64,000 bases of DNA from Chrysoperla carnea. Lineage: Eukaryota; Arthropoda; Insecta; Neuroptera; Chrysopidae. Of this stretch, positions 32,267-41,933 are shown in pieces (the stretch's first letter is position 1; each line of letters begins with the position of its first letter). Both the position numbers and the translations under genes were made by a program. The notes under the pieces are model-generated. The model saw only the letters and a list, made by a program, of their open reading frames with translations, was not told the origin of the DNA and did no database searches. The stretch covers positions 71,979,597-72,043,596 of the forward strand of contig NC_058341.1 in the NCBI RefSeq assembly GCF_905475395.1, given 5' to 3'.

Positions 32267-33132
32267 GTTGCGAAAATACAATACTTTTTTTACAATTTTA
32301 ATAAAAAAATTTTTTGTTACAAAAAATACAATAATTAAAAAAAATTTATAAAAAGTAAAAATTAAATAATATTATAGAAAAAAATTTATAAAAAGTAAAA
32401 ATTAAATAATATTATAGAAAAAAATTTTTGGAGGTTGAACTTAATTTTTTTTTGCCAGCTAGGTTTCTACACCTTACTGGACTTTTAAACCCCTCATTCA
32501 ACCACTTTTAACTGAAACTAATAAAAAAAAAATGTTGTTTGAAATTTACCCTCCTAATATGAACTTTCTCATTCATGTATTTGTAAGGCCGCGGTGTTTT
32601 AAGGAAAACTAGGAGAATCCGTGCAAACTCAACTGAAGGTTGGCATACTAAAGTATCAATTACCACCCGAGATTTCCTAGTCTTTTTTGGCACATCTACA
32701 CTCAAGACCGCAAACTGTTACCAAGATAACAGAACTAATCCGTTTATTATAGTATCGGAATACTATAATAAAACATAATATTAAAAAAAATAATTTTATA
32801 TCCGTAAATCCATAAATCAATAATCCTTATAATCCTTAGCCATTTTCGTCATATTTATAATATTATTAAAAATTTATAATATTATTAAAAATTTATAATT
32901 TCTATAATATTATTTAATTTTTAATTAACGTTGGTATACAAAACCAAAAAAAAATAAAAATTAAATGTTAGTAAGGTTACAAAGCGAATAATATATATTT
33001 ACATGAGGATGCCCCAATATTTAAAAAAAATTTAAAAATTTAGTTTTAATGAAAACACGCTTTAATAATTTTTACATACTTTTTGATGTTTTTTTTTTTT
33101 TATACCATTTTAGCATCCTCATTTTATTTTAT
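32267..33132. other. Non-coding AT-rich region with short tandem repeats (B)
   Basis: A 40-bp unit (AAAAATTTATAAAAAGTAAA...) is repeated at about 32340-32420, and an ATAATATTATTAAAAATTT unit near 32850-32900. A less AT-rich island at 32410-32760 has a 65-codon minus-strand ORF (32508-32705) without recognisable similarity. This roughly 0.8-kb region has no counterpart in A, so it may be an inserted unknown repeat. Confidence 0.4.
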
Positions 33133-33413
33133 TTATATATCATAATAAGCCATACTTTTGTTTTGCAATTTGTTAAGTATGGAGTATGGAAGGAAGTCCA
33201 TACTTCTTAGAATTTGTTCACCAATTTCCATTAGTCCAAGGGCTTCTTCATGAATAGAATCGCTATTAGATAAAAAAAAAATTAGATTATTTTTTTTTCA
33301 ACATTTTATTATTTTTTTTTTACTTACGTAATATTTAAATATGCATTTTCTTCTTCAAGCTTGCTGTAAAAAAAATATATATATATATATATATAAATAT
33401 TATTATTTAGTTA

Positions 33414-33469
<56 letters not shown>

Positions 33470-33802
33470 TATAAATATTATTATTTAGATATAAAAAAAA
33501 AATAAAACATACTCTAAGATATTTTGGGGGTGCGAAATTGTTTCTCTGTAATAAAAATTTAAAAAAATTAAAAAACAAACAAGATTTTATTAGAAAGATA
33601 AAAAACTTACTCTATTTCAAAAAACATTTTTCTGATATTTTTGCTGTAAATAAAAACCAAACATTTTTATTAAAAAAAAATAATATAAAAAAAAAAGCTT
33701 AATTTTCACTTACTCTTGCTTGACAAAACATGCCATAAAAATGGCATAATTGATGAAAATTATAATTAAAACCACAGTGATAAAATATATTGGTTTCACC
33801 AT
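33133..33802 (-). CDS. Micro-exon gene encoding a small membrane-anchored protein (B), 106 aa in 5 exons
   Basis: Exons on the minus strand: 33714-33802 (89 nt), 33611-33643 (33), 33513-33545 (33), 33328-33363 (36) and 33133-33262 (130), summing to 321 nt. Each junction is GT-AG and each intron is phase 2, so any internal exon can be skipped without changing frame. Exon 1 encodes MVKPIYFITVVLIIIFINY, a signal or anchor segment. The last exon holds IGEQILRSMDFLPYSILNKLQ. Element A has the same gene with identical first (89) and last (130) exon sizes (41258-41686). Function unknown. It is too fragmented to appear as one ORF. Confidence 0.72.
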
Positions 33803-33816
33803 TTTTTATATTTTTT

Positions 33817-34101
33817 TTAACTATCTTCTTGAACTTCTAGTTTGGTAATGATTAAATAATATTTTTCAATTTTAAATCTAGCTTCCTGAGGGGTATACAA
33901 AATCAAAAATTGGGTGAGGTAATCACAAATTAAAGCATACGAATAACAATATACTTCTTTATTAGATAGAGCCCTCTTTTTGATTATTTTCATTACGTTA
34001 AAAAAATATTCATTTTTAATATAGTTAAATTTTAAAGATAACTTTTGTATACATCCATATACAGCTCTATATCGAGTAATTGATTTACTTATGTAGTTAC
34101 G
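33817..34101 (-). CDS. Possible small ORF upstream of the micro-exon gene (B)
   Basis: An open frame of 94 codons ends 15 bp before the micro-exon gene ATG. The first ATG is internal (33993, 58 codons). Content is hydrophobic/basic (KEVYCYSYALICDYLTQF, ending KLEVQEDS). It may be a 3' exon of a spliced gene. No homologue in A was found. The rest of 34102-34400 is AT-rich with TATATAAACC near 34334. Confidence 0.3.
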   Translation of the reverse strand, partial: RNYISKSITRYRAVYGCIQKLSLKFNYIKNEYFFNVMKIIKKRALSNKEVYCYSYALICDYLTQFLILYTPQEARFKIEKYYLIITKLEVQEDS

Positions 34102-34400
34102 TTAGGAAATTAAAAAAAAAACCAGTGTTTTGTAAAATTCTTTTATGTTACATTTTTTTTAAATTTTAAAAATGAAATTCATTATGAATAGCAATATTTC
34201 ATATAAAACATACATATTTATCATAGAACGTTATAAATTTTTTTTTCATACGTCATATTACAATCAATATAGTTAATATTAATTTTTAACACTTACCCTC
34301 TCCACTTACACTTTTAAATTTCAAAAAAAAATCTATATAAACCAAAACAAAAGTTGCTAAATTTCATATTTTAGCTAACAATAGATTAATATTTCAAATC

Positions 34401-34871
34401 ATGTACACAGCAATTGTAGATTTGCAGGGATTTAGAGATTAAAAAAAAAATAAGTTTATATTAAAAGAATTAGCTATTTTGAAAAATGGGAGAGAAATAC
34501 AACACTTCTTGGTTAAAAAACCATACAACTGGAATTTGCTTGATTATAAATCACAATCTTGCAACATTTGGTTGAGCAAACATTTCCATAAAATCGCTTG
34601 GGAGGATGGATTTGCACATTTCAATGATGTTAAATTAATTGTTGACGATATTTTAGGTGAATGTGATAGCATTTATGTTAAAGGGTTGGAAAAAGTAAAG
34701 TGGTGTAAGGATTTATTTAATATAAATGCAAGCAACATTGAAGATATGTGGACCTTCGATGAAGAAAATTATAAACAGAGTGAAAATCAATATTTTCATA
34801 GATGTATAATGCATGAGGGAAAATGTGCAATCGAGAATGTACATAGGATATATAATTGTCTCCACCATTAA
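34401..34871 (+). pseudogene. Homologue of the 155-aa accessory gene (B), early stop
   Basis: ATG 34401 begins MYTAIVDLQGF; TAA at 34440-34442, at the edge of an A-run, interrupts an otherwise collinear frame to 34871. Conserved blocks match 2017-2484 (FILKELAILKNG, YVKGLEKVKWCKDLFNI). An ATG at 34479 could restart translation without the first domain. Unknown function. Confidence 0.65.
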
Positions 34872-35138
34872 AAAAAAAATGTATATGAAAGTATTTAAAA
34901 AAAAATGCCTCTTAATAATTTTATTCTATAATAATAAATAATGATACAATGTAAAACTAACATTCAGTAAACACTTTTTTTTTATTGTTTATTAATAGCA
35001 TATACAATGTTAAAAATTAATATATACAAATCGTGTGTTATTTATTATTAGTCATATAAAAATTTATTGTATACCCTATGTTAATATTATACCCCATGTA
35101 TGTTAACTTGTAAAAAATCTTTGAATATTATGTCTAAG

Positions 35139-35169
35139 AGGAGGGGAGGATTTATAAGTTATATAAAAG
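35139..35169 (+). promoter_or_regulatory. G-box plus TATA promoter of the ankyrin-like gene (B)
   Basis: AGGAGGGGAGGA is followed by TATAAAAG (35162-35169), 42 bp before ATG 35211. This supports 35211, not the upstream in-frame ATG at 35100, as the start, because the promoter would lie inside the longer ORF and A is conserved only from here. The preceding 34872-35099 holds no gene. Confidence 0.55.
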
Positions 35170-35210
35170 ATCACATGTTGAGCTATAAAATTTATAAATC
35201 TAACCGAATC

Positions 35211-35885
35211 ATGATTGCCGCTTTACGCAAGTTAACAATTGATTCTCTTAATAATGAGTTAGAAGAAAATGAATATAATGTGCATCTAGAGTTCTACATT
35301 GTTGCACTTCGATATGGAAATTTGGAGTTGATAGATTACATTTTAGCAAAATATCCTAGGTTTATTCTATCAAGCTTTTTATCAATGGCTGTTAAACGAA
35401 ATCACTGTCATATCATCGATTGTTTAATTGAATATAAAATAAAACATATTCACCAACTTAATCGGAAATTTAAAAAAATAAAAAACATATTCAATGAGTC
35501 TTCAGAATTCGATGGGGCTATTGAACTATTTTTAAAGAAGAAAAGCTTAGAGGAATATTTACAGGATGGTTTAATTGAATGCATAAGGTATGGACGAGTT
35601 AAAGCATTAGAATGTATTTTTAATACATGCAAAGAAAAAAACATTGAATTGAAATTTTATCCTTTCTCAAAAAATTTGGATACTTGGAAATGGTTGATGG
35701 AGAAAATTAAGTCACCTGTAACTGAAAAAGGGGTATTTATTACTGAAAACGAGTACGATGTTTGCGGAAATGAAGATAACTCACCAAGCAACAATGTCTA
35801 TGATTATTTAAAAATTAAAGAATTCATAAATAATAATGTTTTATGTAATAAGTATTTACAAATAAAAAATTTTATATATGTTTAA
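35211..35885 (+). CDS. Ankyrin-like accessory protein (B), 224 aa
   Basis: Homologue of 1231-1845, starting MIAALRKLTID. Ankyrin-like units: ALRYGNLELIDYIL, SMAVKRNHCHIIDCLI, CIRYGRVKALECIF. Acidic tail with DVCGNEDNSPSNN, then an extra C-terminal stretch (YDYLKIKEFINNNVL) not in A. Intact. It lies next to the right TIR on the plus strand, whereas in A it lies next to the left TIR on the minus strand. Confidence 0.75.
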   Translation: MIAALRKLTIDSLNNELEENEYNVHLEFYIVALRYGNLELIDYILAKYPRFILSSFLSMAVKRNHCHIIDCLIEYKIKHIHQLNRKFKKIKNIFNESSEFDGAIELFLKKKSLEEYLQDGLIECIRYGRVKALECIFNTCKEKNIELKFYPFSKNLDTWKWLMEKIKSPVTEKGVFITENEYDVCGNEDNSPSNNVYDYLKIKEFINNNVLCNKYLQIKNFIYV

Positions 35886-35944
35886 AAATAAAAAAATACT
35901 TTACTTTGATTTAATCACCTTTTCTAAAATTTATATAAAAAATA

Positions 35945-36697
35945 ATTAATATTGCCAAAATAAGTTTTTAACCTTAATTAATATATTCAAAAATTAATTC
36001 TAAGTTCATTCATCTTAATATTTTTTATTAAGTATATATTTAAAAATCAGTGAAGCATCTATAACTAACATTGGCAAAATAAGTTGTTCACCTTAATTAA
36101 TATATTCATAAATATTTCCATTAATTATATATTCAAAAATTAATTCTAAGTTCATTCATCTTAATACTTTTTATTAAGTATATATAACTAACATTGGCAA
36201 AAATAGGTTGTTCACCTTAATTAATATATTCATAAATATTTCCATTAATTATATATTCAAAAAAAATATTTGGTTTTACTTTATATAAGATAAATTTTAC
36301 TATACTAGAAAACTGAGCCGTGGTGTAATGGTTAGCACATCTTCTTACCATTCAGAAAACCTACGGTTCGAAACCCAAGCAAGTCATTTAGTTTTTAAAA
36401 AAAAATCCATACTTTGTAAAGTCTTGTATCATCATCGAGAGTTCAATGAACCATCCAATACGTCATCAGAAAAATGCACTACAAAAAAAAAAATGCACTA
36501 CAAAAAGTGCATCAAAACAAAAAAAAGTGCACTCTCAAAGAATGCATCAAATCTAGGTCACCCAAGACCATTCAAATCTAGGTCACCCAAGGCCGTTCAA
36601 ATCTAGCTCACCCAAGGCCATTCAAATCTAGGTCACCCAAGGCCATTCAAATCTAGGCCATGACCTAGAAGGCTTGAAACCCCATTTTCTACCTACT
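35945..36697 (-). repeat. Right TIR of element B
   Basis: Inverse of 18620-19209, with an extra internal duplication of the AT-rich TTCACCTTAATTAATATATT unit (units near 35960, 36085 and 36205) and an extra TGCACTACAAAAA unit near 36480. It ends TTTTCTACCTACT at 36697, next to TACGAT. Confidence 0.9.
36315..36385 (+). other. tRNA-like Pol III module in right TIR B
   Basis: A box TGGTGTAATGG (from 36321) and B box GGTTCGAAACC (from 36365), followed by TTTTT at 36392-36396; it points outward. It differs slightly from the left copy (GTAATGGTTAGC versus GTAGTGGTAAGC). Confidence 0.65.
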
Positions 36698-36703
36698 TAC
36701 GAT
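36698..36703. repeat. Target-site duplication TACGAT of element B, right copy
   Basis: Matches 18614-18619 exactly and restarts the interrupted penton gene of A. Confidence 0.92.
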
Positions 36704-37246
36704 TCCTAACATTACTTCTGAAAACAATCACTTTAAATATGGTAGTACATCATATTATGTGGATACAGGTACTTATGAAATCGATGCGCTTATTAAACTA
36801 CTTGAAGGAGAATTTCCCTCAATCAAGTTTACTGTAAACTTAAATACATTTAAAATTGAAATTAAAGGAAAATATACCATTCATTTTGAAGTAGAAAATT
36901 CAATTGCAAAAGTATTTGGTTTTCGAAAAAAATATTAAAACCTGATATTAAGCATACATCTGATTTACCTATAGAAATAAGTACTGTAAACACAATTCGA
37001 ATATTATGTAATATCATAGATAATGCCTATTTTCAAGATCAAAAACTTCCTGTAATACACGAATGTCCTATAATGGTAGAAACTGGTTATCGCATTGTTG
37101 AGATTCCTAATGAAATAATATATTTACCGGTAAACACTAAAGAAATAAGTCAGTTGATAATCAACCTTGTTGATCAAGAGAATCGTCCTTTAAATTTGAG
37201 AGGAGAAGAAATTCTTGTAAGATTACACCTAAGGAAAGATGATTGA
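36704..37246 (+). pseudogene. mCP: Penton homologue (A), 3' part after element B
   Basis: Continues from 12150/18619 with IPNI, KYGSTSYYVDTGTYEI and IIYLPVN blocks. Besides the insertion of B it has a frameshift in the A-run before 36931 that gives a stop at 36936-36938. The last codons overlap the tiny ORF at 37239. Confidence 0.85.
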
Positions 37247-37385
37247 CTTTAATAATTCTAATAAATATTTAAGTCCACCAACAAAATGCATCATTAAGAA
37301 GAAAGTGGTTAAACGTAAAACACGTGTGTTGAAAGAAAATATAAATTATTTAAAATCAATTGGGTTAAAAGTCTTAAAACAATGA
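37239..37385 (+). CDS. Tiny basic ORF between penton and capsid (A), 48 aa
   Basis: Begins MIDFNNSNKYLSPPTKC and has the same KKKVVKRKTR core and the same overlaps with both neighbours as 28292-28441. It is one of the few A genes kept open. Confidence 0.65.
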   Translation: MIDFNNSNKYLSPPTKCIIKKKVVKRKTRVLKENINYLKSIGLKVLKQ

Positions 37386-38579
37386 ATAACAACATTTTAA
37401 ACTTATCCAATAAAGTGTATTTTGATAATGAAATAACATCAAAAGAGTTGATTAGCTATGCACCCTTTAGTGGAAGTAGTTTATCACATGGAAGTAGTAT
37501 AAGAATTGGAATTCAAAACAAGGATGCAATCTTATCATTATCAGAATCGGATCTTCTAATACAAGGAACTATTAAAAAAGAAGATGATAGCAACATTACT
37601 TCAGCGCTCATAAACAATGGAATTGCCCACTTATTTGAAGTTGTATCATATAAAATGAATGAAAAAGTTATTTGTACAGTATATAACCCTGGTGTTGCTT
37701 CAACATTAAATAGTTTCGCTCTACTATCATCGGATCAAGTTAAAGGATTATCTAATGCTTCATGGATTTCTGATGGTAAATTGGATGGAACTAAGTTTAA
37801 TACAACAAAAGATGGAGAATTTCTGTTTACTGTCCCTCTATCTTTATTACTACCGTTCTTTGCTACATATAAAAAAATTACAACTAATGCAAAACATGAA
37901 CTAATTCTTACGCGATCGCGAAATGATGATAACGCTGTGAAGAGTGATTCGAAAATAAATATTGATATTACAAAAATAGTATGGAGAGTACCCACAATTC
38001 ATCTCAATGATGTTGCAAGATTACACTTGTTGGATTTAATAAAGCGCAATGTAACAATTGATGTGGCGTTTCGAAGCTATGACTTAGTTACATATCCCAC
38101 TCTACCAACAACACATAAGCATTCATGGATGGTGAAATCAACAAATAATCTTAATGTTCCACGTTATGTTATTTTCGCTATGCAGACTGATAAGATAGAT
38201 GATTTTAAAAAAAATAATCAAATATTTGATTTTAACGATCTGTCTTCTATTCGTCTCTTTCTTAATGAACGTCAGTTTCCTCAACAAGATGTTTTTACTT
38301 TATGATATGTATCTTAGATTTAAATCATCTTACAATAACCAAGAAACAATTTATGAAAAACCGTTATTTGATATCAAAGATTTTATGAAATATACACCAA
38401 TAATATGCATTGATTGTTCACGACAAAATGAAATTTTTACAACAAACACTGTGGATATTCGCATTGATTTTGAATGTAAAAAACCTATACCTGCTAAAAC
38501 AAGTGCTTATGTGCTGTTAATTTCTGATTCTCTCTTTGAATTTAAAATGCAAACAGGAGGTATTAAAAGAATAATATAA
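37382..38579 (+). pseudogene. MCP: Major capsid protein (A), 29-nt deletion
   Basis: The frame is open and highly similar to the B copy through FPQQDVF. A 29-nt deletion near 38297 then shifts the frame (stop at 38303-38305). The last about 90 residues, including CIDCSRQNE, lie in another frame ending at 38579. Confidence 0.87.
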
Positions 38580-38617
38580 AAAAGTATGTAATAGAGATAC
38601 AAATGATCATTTTAACA

Positions 38618-39178
38618 ATGAGCATGCACAAGTTTGGTAATCGCAAGCTAGATGGAAAAACAGAAAAAAAATTTTTAAAGTTGATGGAAAGAATGAATAA
38701 CTTAAAAATGGAAATTGATGGACATAAAGCAAATATCAAAGAAATAGATAAGAATGTAAAGGAGCAATTTGAAGAAGAAAGAAAAAATATCAAAGATCTA
38801 AAATATCAATTAAATAATGAGCGAGATAGTATCCTTTCAACTTTAAGTAAATTGATTGGGAATGTGAAGGAAAACATTTTTAAAACAATAAGTGAAATAA
38901 ATGGAAATATGCAGAAAGATTTACTTAGAGAGAAAAGTATCCTCTTGAAATCTATGAAAGAATTGAAAGATCTTGTATCTCATTCAAAAAAAGATGTCGA
39001 ATCGTTAAATATTAATATAAGCACTTTACAAACAAGAGAGATTGATGTCCTAAAGAGTAGTGTAACTATTTTACAAAAAAAGTGTATAAATTTGGAAAAA
39101 ACAATTAAAAATCTTCAAGAACTACAAAAAATAGCTGCTAAAGATTTCTTAGAAAAAAACAGAAAACTGCATGAATAA
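38618..39178 (+). CDS. Long coiled-coil protein next to the capsid gene (A), about 186 aa
   Basis: Homologue of 29702-30310. The conserved start is MSMHKFG at 38618; an upstream in-frame ATG at 38603 is not conserved. Heptad-like and Lys/Glu-rich throughout. It stops at KLHE; the conserved end (LLNKLKIIP) lies downstream in another frame, so the C-terminus is truncated by an indel. Confidence 0.65.
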   Translation: MSMHKFGNRKLDGKTEKKFLKLMERMNNLKMEIDGHKANIKEIDKNVKEQFEEERKNIKDLKYQLNNERDSILSTLSKLIGNVKENIFKTISEINGNMQKDLLREKSILLKSMKELKDLVSHSKKDVESLNINISTLQTREIDVLKSSVTILQKKCINLEKTIKNLQELQKIAAKDFLEKNRKLHE

Positions 39179-39341
39179 GAATGTCTGGTATAGCTTTACT
39201 AAACAAGTTAAAAATTATTCCATAATAAAAAAAACTTTTAGTTTATAACAATTTTATTTGTTAACATTTTTTTTTTACATAAATACTTGTATACATTTTA
39301 TTAATTAATAAAAATTTTTTTAACAATTTTTTGTATTTTTT

Positions 39342-39897
39342 TTAATCTACTTCATCCTCAATCCCACTATCAGGGAAACAACAATATTCCAGATTTATAA
39401 GTGGTATAGTTGTAAACAGTTTGCGTTTTCTTCCAGTTTTGCGTTTTCTTTCAGTTTTGTGTTCACACTTTGAAAACAGTTTCTCAACACGGTATTTCTC
39501 ATAAAATAACAATGGACGTCTTTCTATGGGTTCTAAGAGTAACATATCATCATCACTATCTTCTGGATATGAAGAGTGATATAGTGATAACAATTCTTCC
39601 AAATCTCGTTCTTCTATTGTTTTTAATGTGGGGTTATATTTTTTAATTAAATTGAAAAAATATTTAAACGTTCCACTGGTTCGTAATGTTGAAAATAAAT
39701 ATGGATGATGGTTTAAAACATAATCATAAATTGTTTTATATTTTCGAATTTTTTCCAATAGTTTTATAAATTCCACTTCATATTCTTTAAATTTCCTATC
39801 ATTTTCTTCAATTCTATAAACAAAATTTTTTTAATATATAAAATATAAAATTACATAACAAATCAACTTACATTTTTAAACTGAATATGTTATTCAT
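39342..39897 (-). CDS. Two-exon accessory gene with acidic end (A)
   Basis: Exon 1 39872-39897 (26 nt, MNNIFSLK + 2 nt) and exon 2 39342-39813, with a 58-nt GT-AG intron; total about 165 aa. Core KFKEYEVEFIKLLEK, YDYVLNHHPYLF, TLKTIEERDLEELLSL; acidic PEDSDDD; basic KRKTGRKRK (possible nuclear signal); end PDSGIEDEVD. The exon 1 size and intron phase match B. No family recognised. Promoter-like box at 39979-39997. Confidence 0.7.
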
Positions 39898-39971
39898 TTT
39901 GTAAAAAAAATGTGTTAACTCAAATATTTCTCTATATGATAGTGCTAGTTATAATATATCTTTATCAATAT

Positions 39972-40250
39972 TTATCTATATATACTTTTTCACTACCAAT
40001 ATTAAAATACTAGAAAGTTTATGTTTATTATTAACTTTTTATCAGACTATTGACTTTTGATTATATAATTTTTGTTTACATCAATAGTAAAATATTAGCA
40101 TACGTGTTTGAACTAAAGTTCATAAGTTCATAAGTTCATGTTCTTTCATAAGTTCATTAAACTAACATTAAAAAAATGCAAGGTCAATGTCAAAACTTTT
40201 TTAAATAAATGTACAACTAAATTCAATAAACTATCATTTTTTTTTATAAA
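39972..40250. repeat. Dispersed direct repeat within element A, copy 2
   Basis: Matches 3205-3490 with small differences, including the promoter box at 39979-39997 (GGTAGTGAAAAAGTATATA on the minus strand). It lies 5' of a minus-strand gene at both sites. Confidence 0.75.
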
Positions 40251-40337
40251 CCTTAAAAGGGTAGGGAGACAAATATTTCTCTATATATTGTTGCTTAAGT
40301 AGAGATCATTTGTGTGTTAATGAATTTTACTAATAAA

Positions 40338-40366
40338 GGGTAGGGAGAATCTTTTACCGAGTATAT
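40338..40366 (+). promoter_or_regulatory. G-box plus TATA before the 40434 gene
   Basis: GGGTAGGGAGAATCTTTT is followed by GAGTATATG; ATG at 40434. A second GGGTAGGGAGA lies at about 40259. Confidence 0.5.
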
Positions 40367-40433
40367 GTACACATCTTTTGAATTTAAAAAAATTATTAGT
40401 TAAAAAATATTGTAAAGTTTTAAAACTTCAACA

Positions 40434-41087
40434 ATGTGTCAAAAACAAGTGGATAAATATTTTCAAAATATGGAAAATGAAATTATGTATAGATCTTCAT
40501 TACCATTAAACGCAAGTGAAACAAAATTTATAAATATTGGAATAAAAGTTGGTGATTTATCTAATATATTGCAAATAAAAACACATAATAATCAGAGTAT
40601 TAATCTAACGAAAACACAATGGAAGCGTTTATTACAATTTCAACAACAAATTTTAAATTATATTAATGATGAAAGTGATTTACTTGAAAATATTAAGATT
40701 GATGATGTAATTCTTTCACCATTTGAATGTTATAATAAAAAAATAGTCAAGTTTGCTTCATCTAATTTCATTATTTATTTGGGTGATAACTCAATTCGAA
40801 AACTTTTTGACGTACAGAAAATTATTCATTCCCAATTTTTAATCTTGGAATCATTAAATATTCCAGAATATATAAAGATGGTACAAAACAAGTTTCATAA
40901 TGAGGAGAACTCACAAGCAAATTTTGGAAACTGGAATGGATTTATTTCATCAGTAATTTCGCAAGAGAAAAATCCAATGTTAAAAAATTTTTTATTGGAA
41001 TTATCAATTAATCATCCAATTGTATTAGAAAAAATTTTACAAACAATGTCTCCCTATTTAACATTAAATTATTATACTGAATATTAA
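40434..41087 (+). CDS. Accessory protein of unknown role (A), 217 aa
   Basis: Intact; starts MCQKQVDKYFQN. A segment near residues 40-80 (LQIKTHNNQSINLTKTQW) resembles the strand-then-LTxxQW pattern of PC4/Sub1-like single-strand DNA-binding proteins; this is a weak eye match. Later blocks are KKIVKFASSN and EKNPMLKNFLLELSINHP, shared with B (31586-32266). A role in late transcription or genome binding is speculative. Confidence 0.6.
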   Translation: MCQKQVDKYFQNMENEIMYRSSLPLNASETKFINIGIKVGDLSNILQIKTHNNQSINLTKTQWKRLLQFQQQILNYINDESDLLENIKIDDVILSPFECYNKKIVKFASSNFIIYLGDNSIRKLFDVQKIIHSQFLILESLNIPEYIKMVQNKFHNEENSQANFGNWNGFISSVISQEKNPMLKNFLLELSINHPIVLEKILQTMSPYLTLNYYTEY

Positions 41088-41257
41088 TTTTTATATGTAT
41101 TATTATTATTGAGAATAAAGATAACCTGAAAAAAAAGGTAGTTTTTTAATAAAAAAATCTTATTTAGATAATATTTTTTTATTACAGAGTAAAAAAACTT
41201 TTTTTTACATATTAATAAAACAAAAAAAAAAAAAAAAATGATTTGATATAAAAAAAA

Positions 41258-41686
41258 TTAACCATTATGCATTGCATCTGATTGGTTTTTCAATCGATTT
41301 AGAATGATGTATGGAAGGAAATCCATACTCCTGAGGATTTCCTCTCCTATGGAAAGCAAGTTTTGCTCTCTCTCATAAATTGTTTTTCTATAATAAAATA
41401 AAAATATTTCAAATAGTATTTAATATCTAAAAAATTTTTCTATAAAAACTTACATTATATTTGCATTCATATTTTCATATACAGTAATATTATTAACACC
41501 ACCAATTTGTTTTCTAGTATAAAAAAAAGAAAGATTATTTTAAATTTCTTTAAATTATTTTTAAATAATCACATAAATTAAAAAAATGGAAACTTACGAG
41601 TCATTGTATATGTTGTAAATAGCAATAATAAAATAAAATAAACAGAGTATGAATAAAATTACATTAATACTTCTATGATAATCCAT
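41258..41686 (-). CDS. Micro-exon gene encoding a small membrane-anchored protein (A), 92 aa in 3 exons
   Basis: Exons 41598-41686 (89 nt), 41454-41513 (60) and 41258-41387 (130), total 279 nt; GT-AG introns of 84 and 66 nt, both phase 2. Exon 1 encodes MDYHRSINVILFILCLFYF, a membrane anchor. The last exon shares IGEEILRSMDFLPY with B. The middle differs in exon number, size and sequence between A and B, yet always stays a multiple of three. Confidence 0.75.
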
Positions 41687-41933
41687 TTTTAAATAATTTT
41701 TTTAAATAACTTTAAAAAAGTAATTTAACCCTTTTTTAACGTTCTAATCCAATCTCTATGAAGTGAAGATTGAATTGAATTGAATTGTGAATGAAAACTT
41801 TTTAAGTTTATTGAACTTGAAAGACTTTTATTTAAAAGTAATAGTTTTATATATATTCATTATTTTTGAAGTGTTTATACCTAAACGAAATGGTCTGGTG
41901 CTATGTTATCTGACTTTCACTCGTAAGGTCTAA

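Larger units (their letters stand above)
18620..36697 (+). mobile_element. Polinton/Maverick element B, 18,078 bp, nested in element A
   Basis: It is bounded by inverted AGTAGGTAGAAAATGGGG termini and by TACGAT duplications, and is inserted in the penton gene of A, whose two halves lie at 12150/18619 and 36704. It carries the complete Polinton gene order. Integrase, PLA2, protease, penton, capsid and coiled-coil ORFs are open. PolB, ATPase, the integrase-adjacent coiled-coil gene and some accessory genes have single breaks. Confidence 0.95.

Noticed and set aside
35100..35210. Longer N-terminus for the ankyrin-like protein (B) from ATG 35100
   Set aside because: The extension covers the G-box and TATA promoter and has no counterpart in A; conservation starts at 35211.
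36328..36606. 92-codon ORF across the right TIR of B
   Set aside because: It consists of tRNA-like and minisatellite sequence; not coding.
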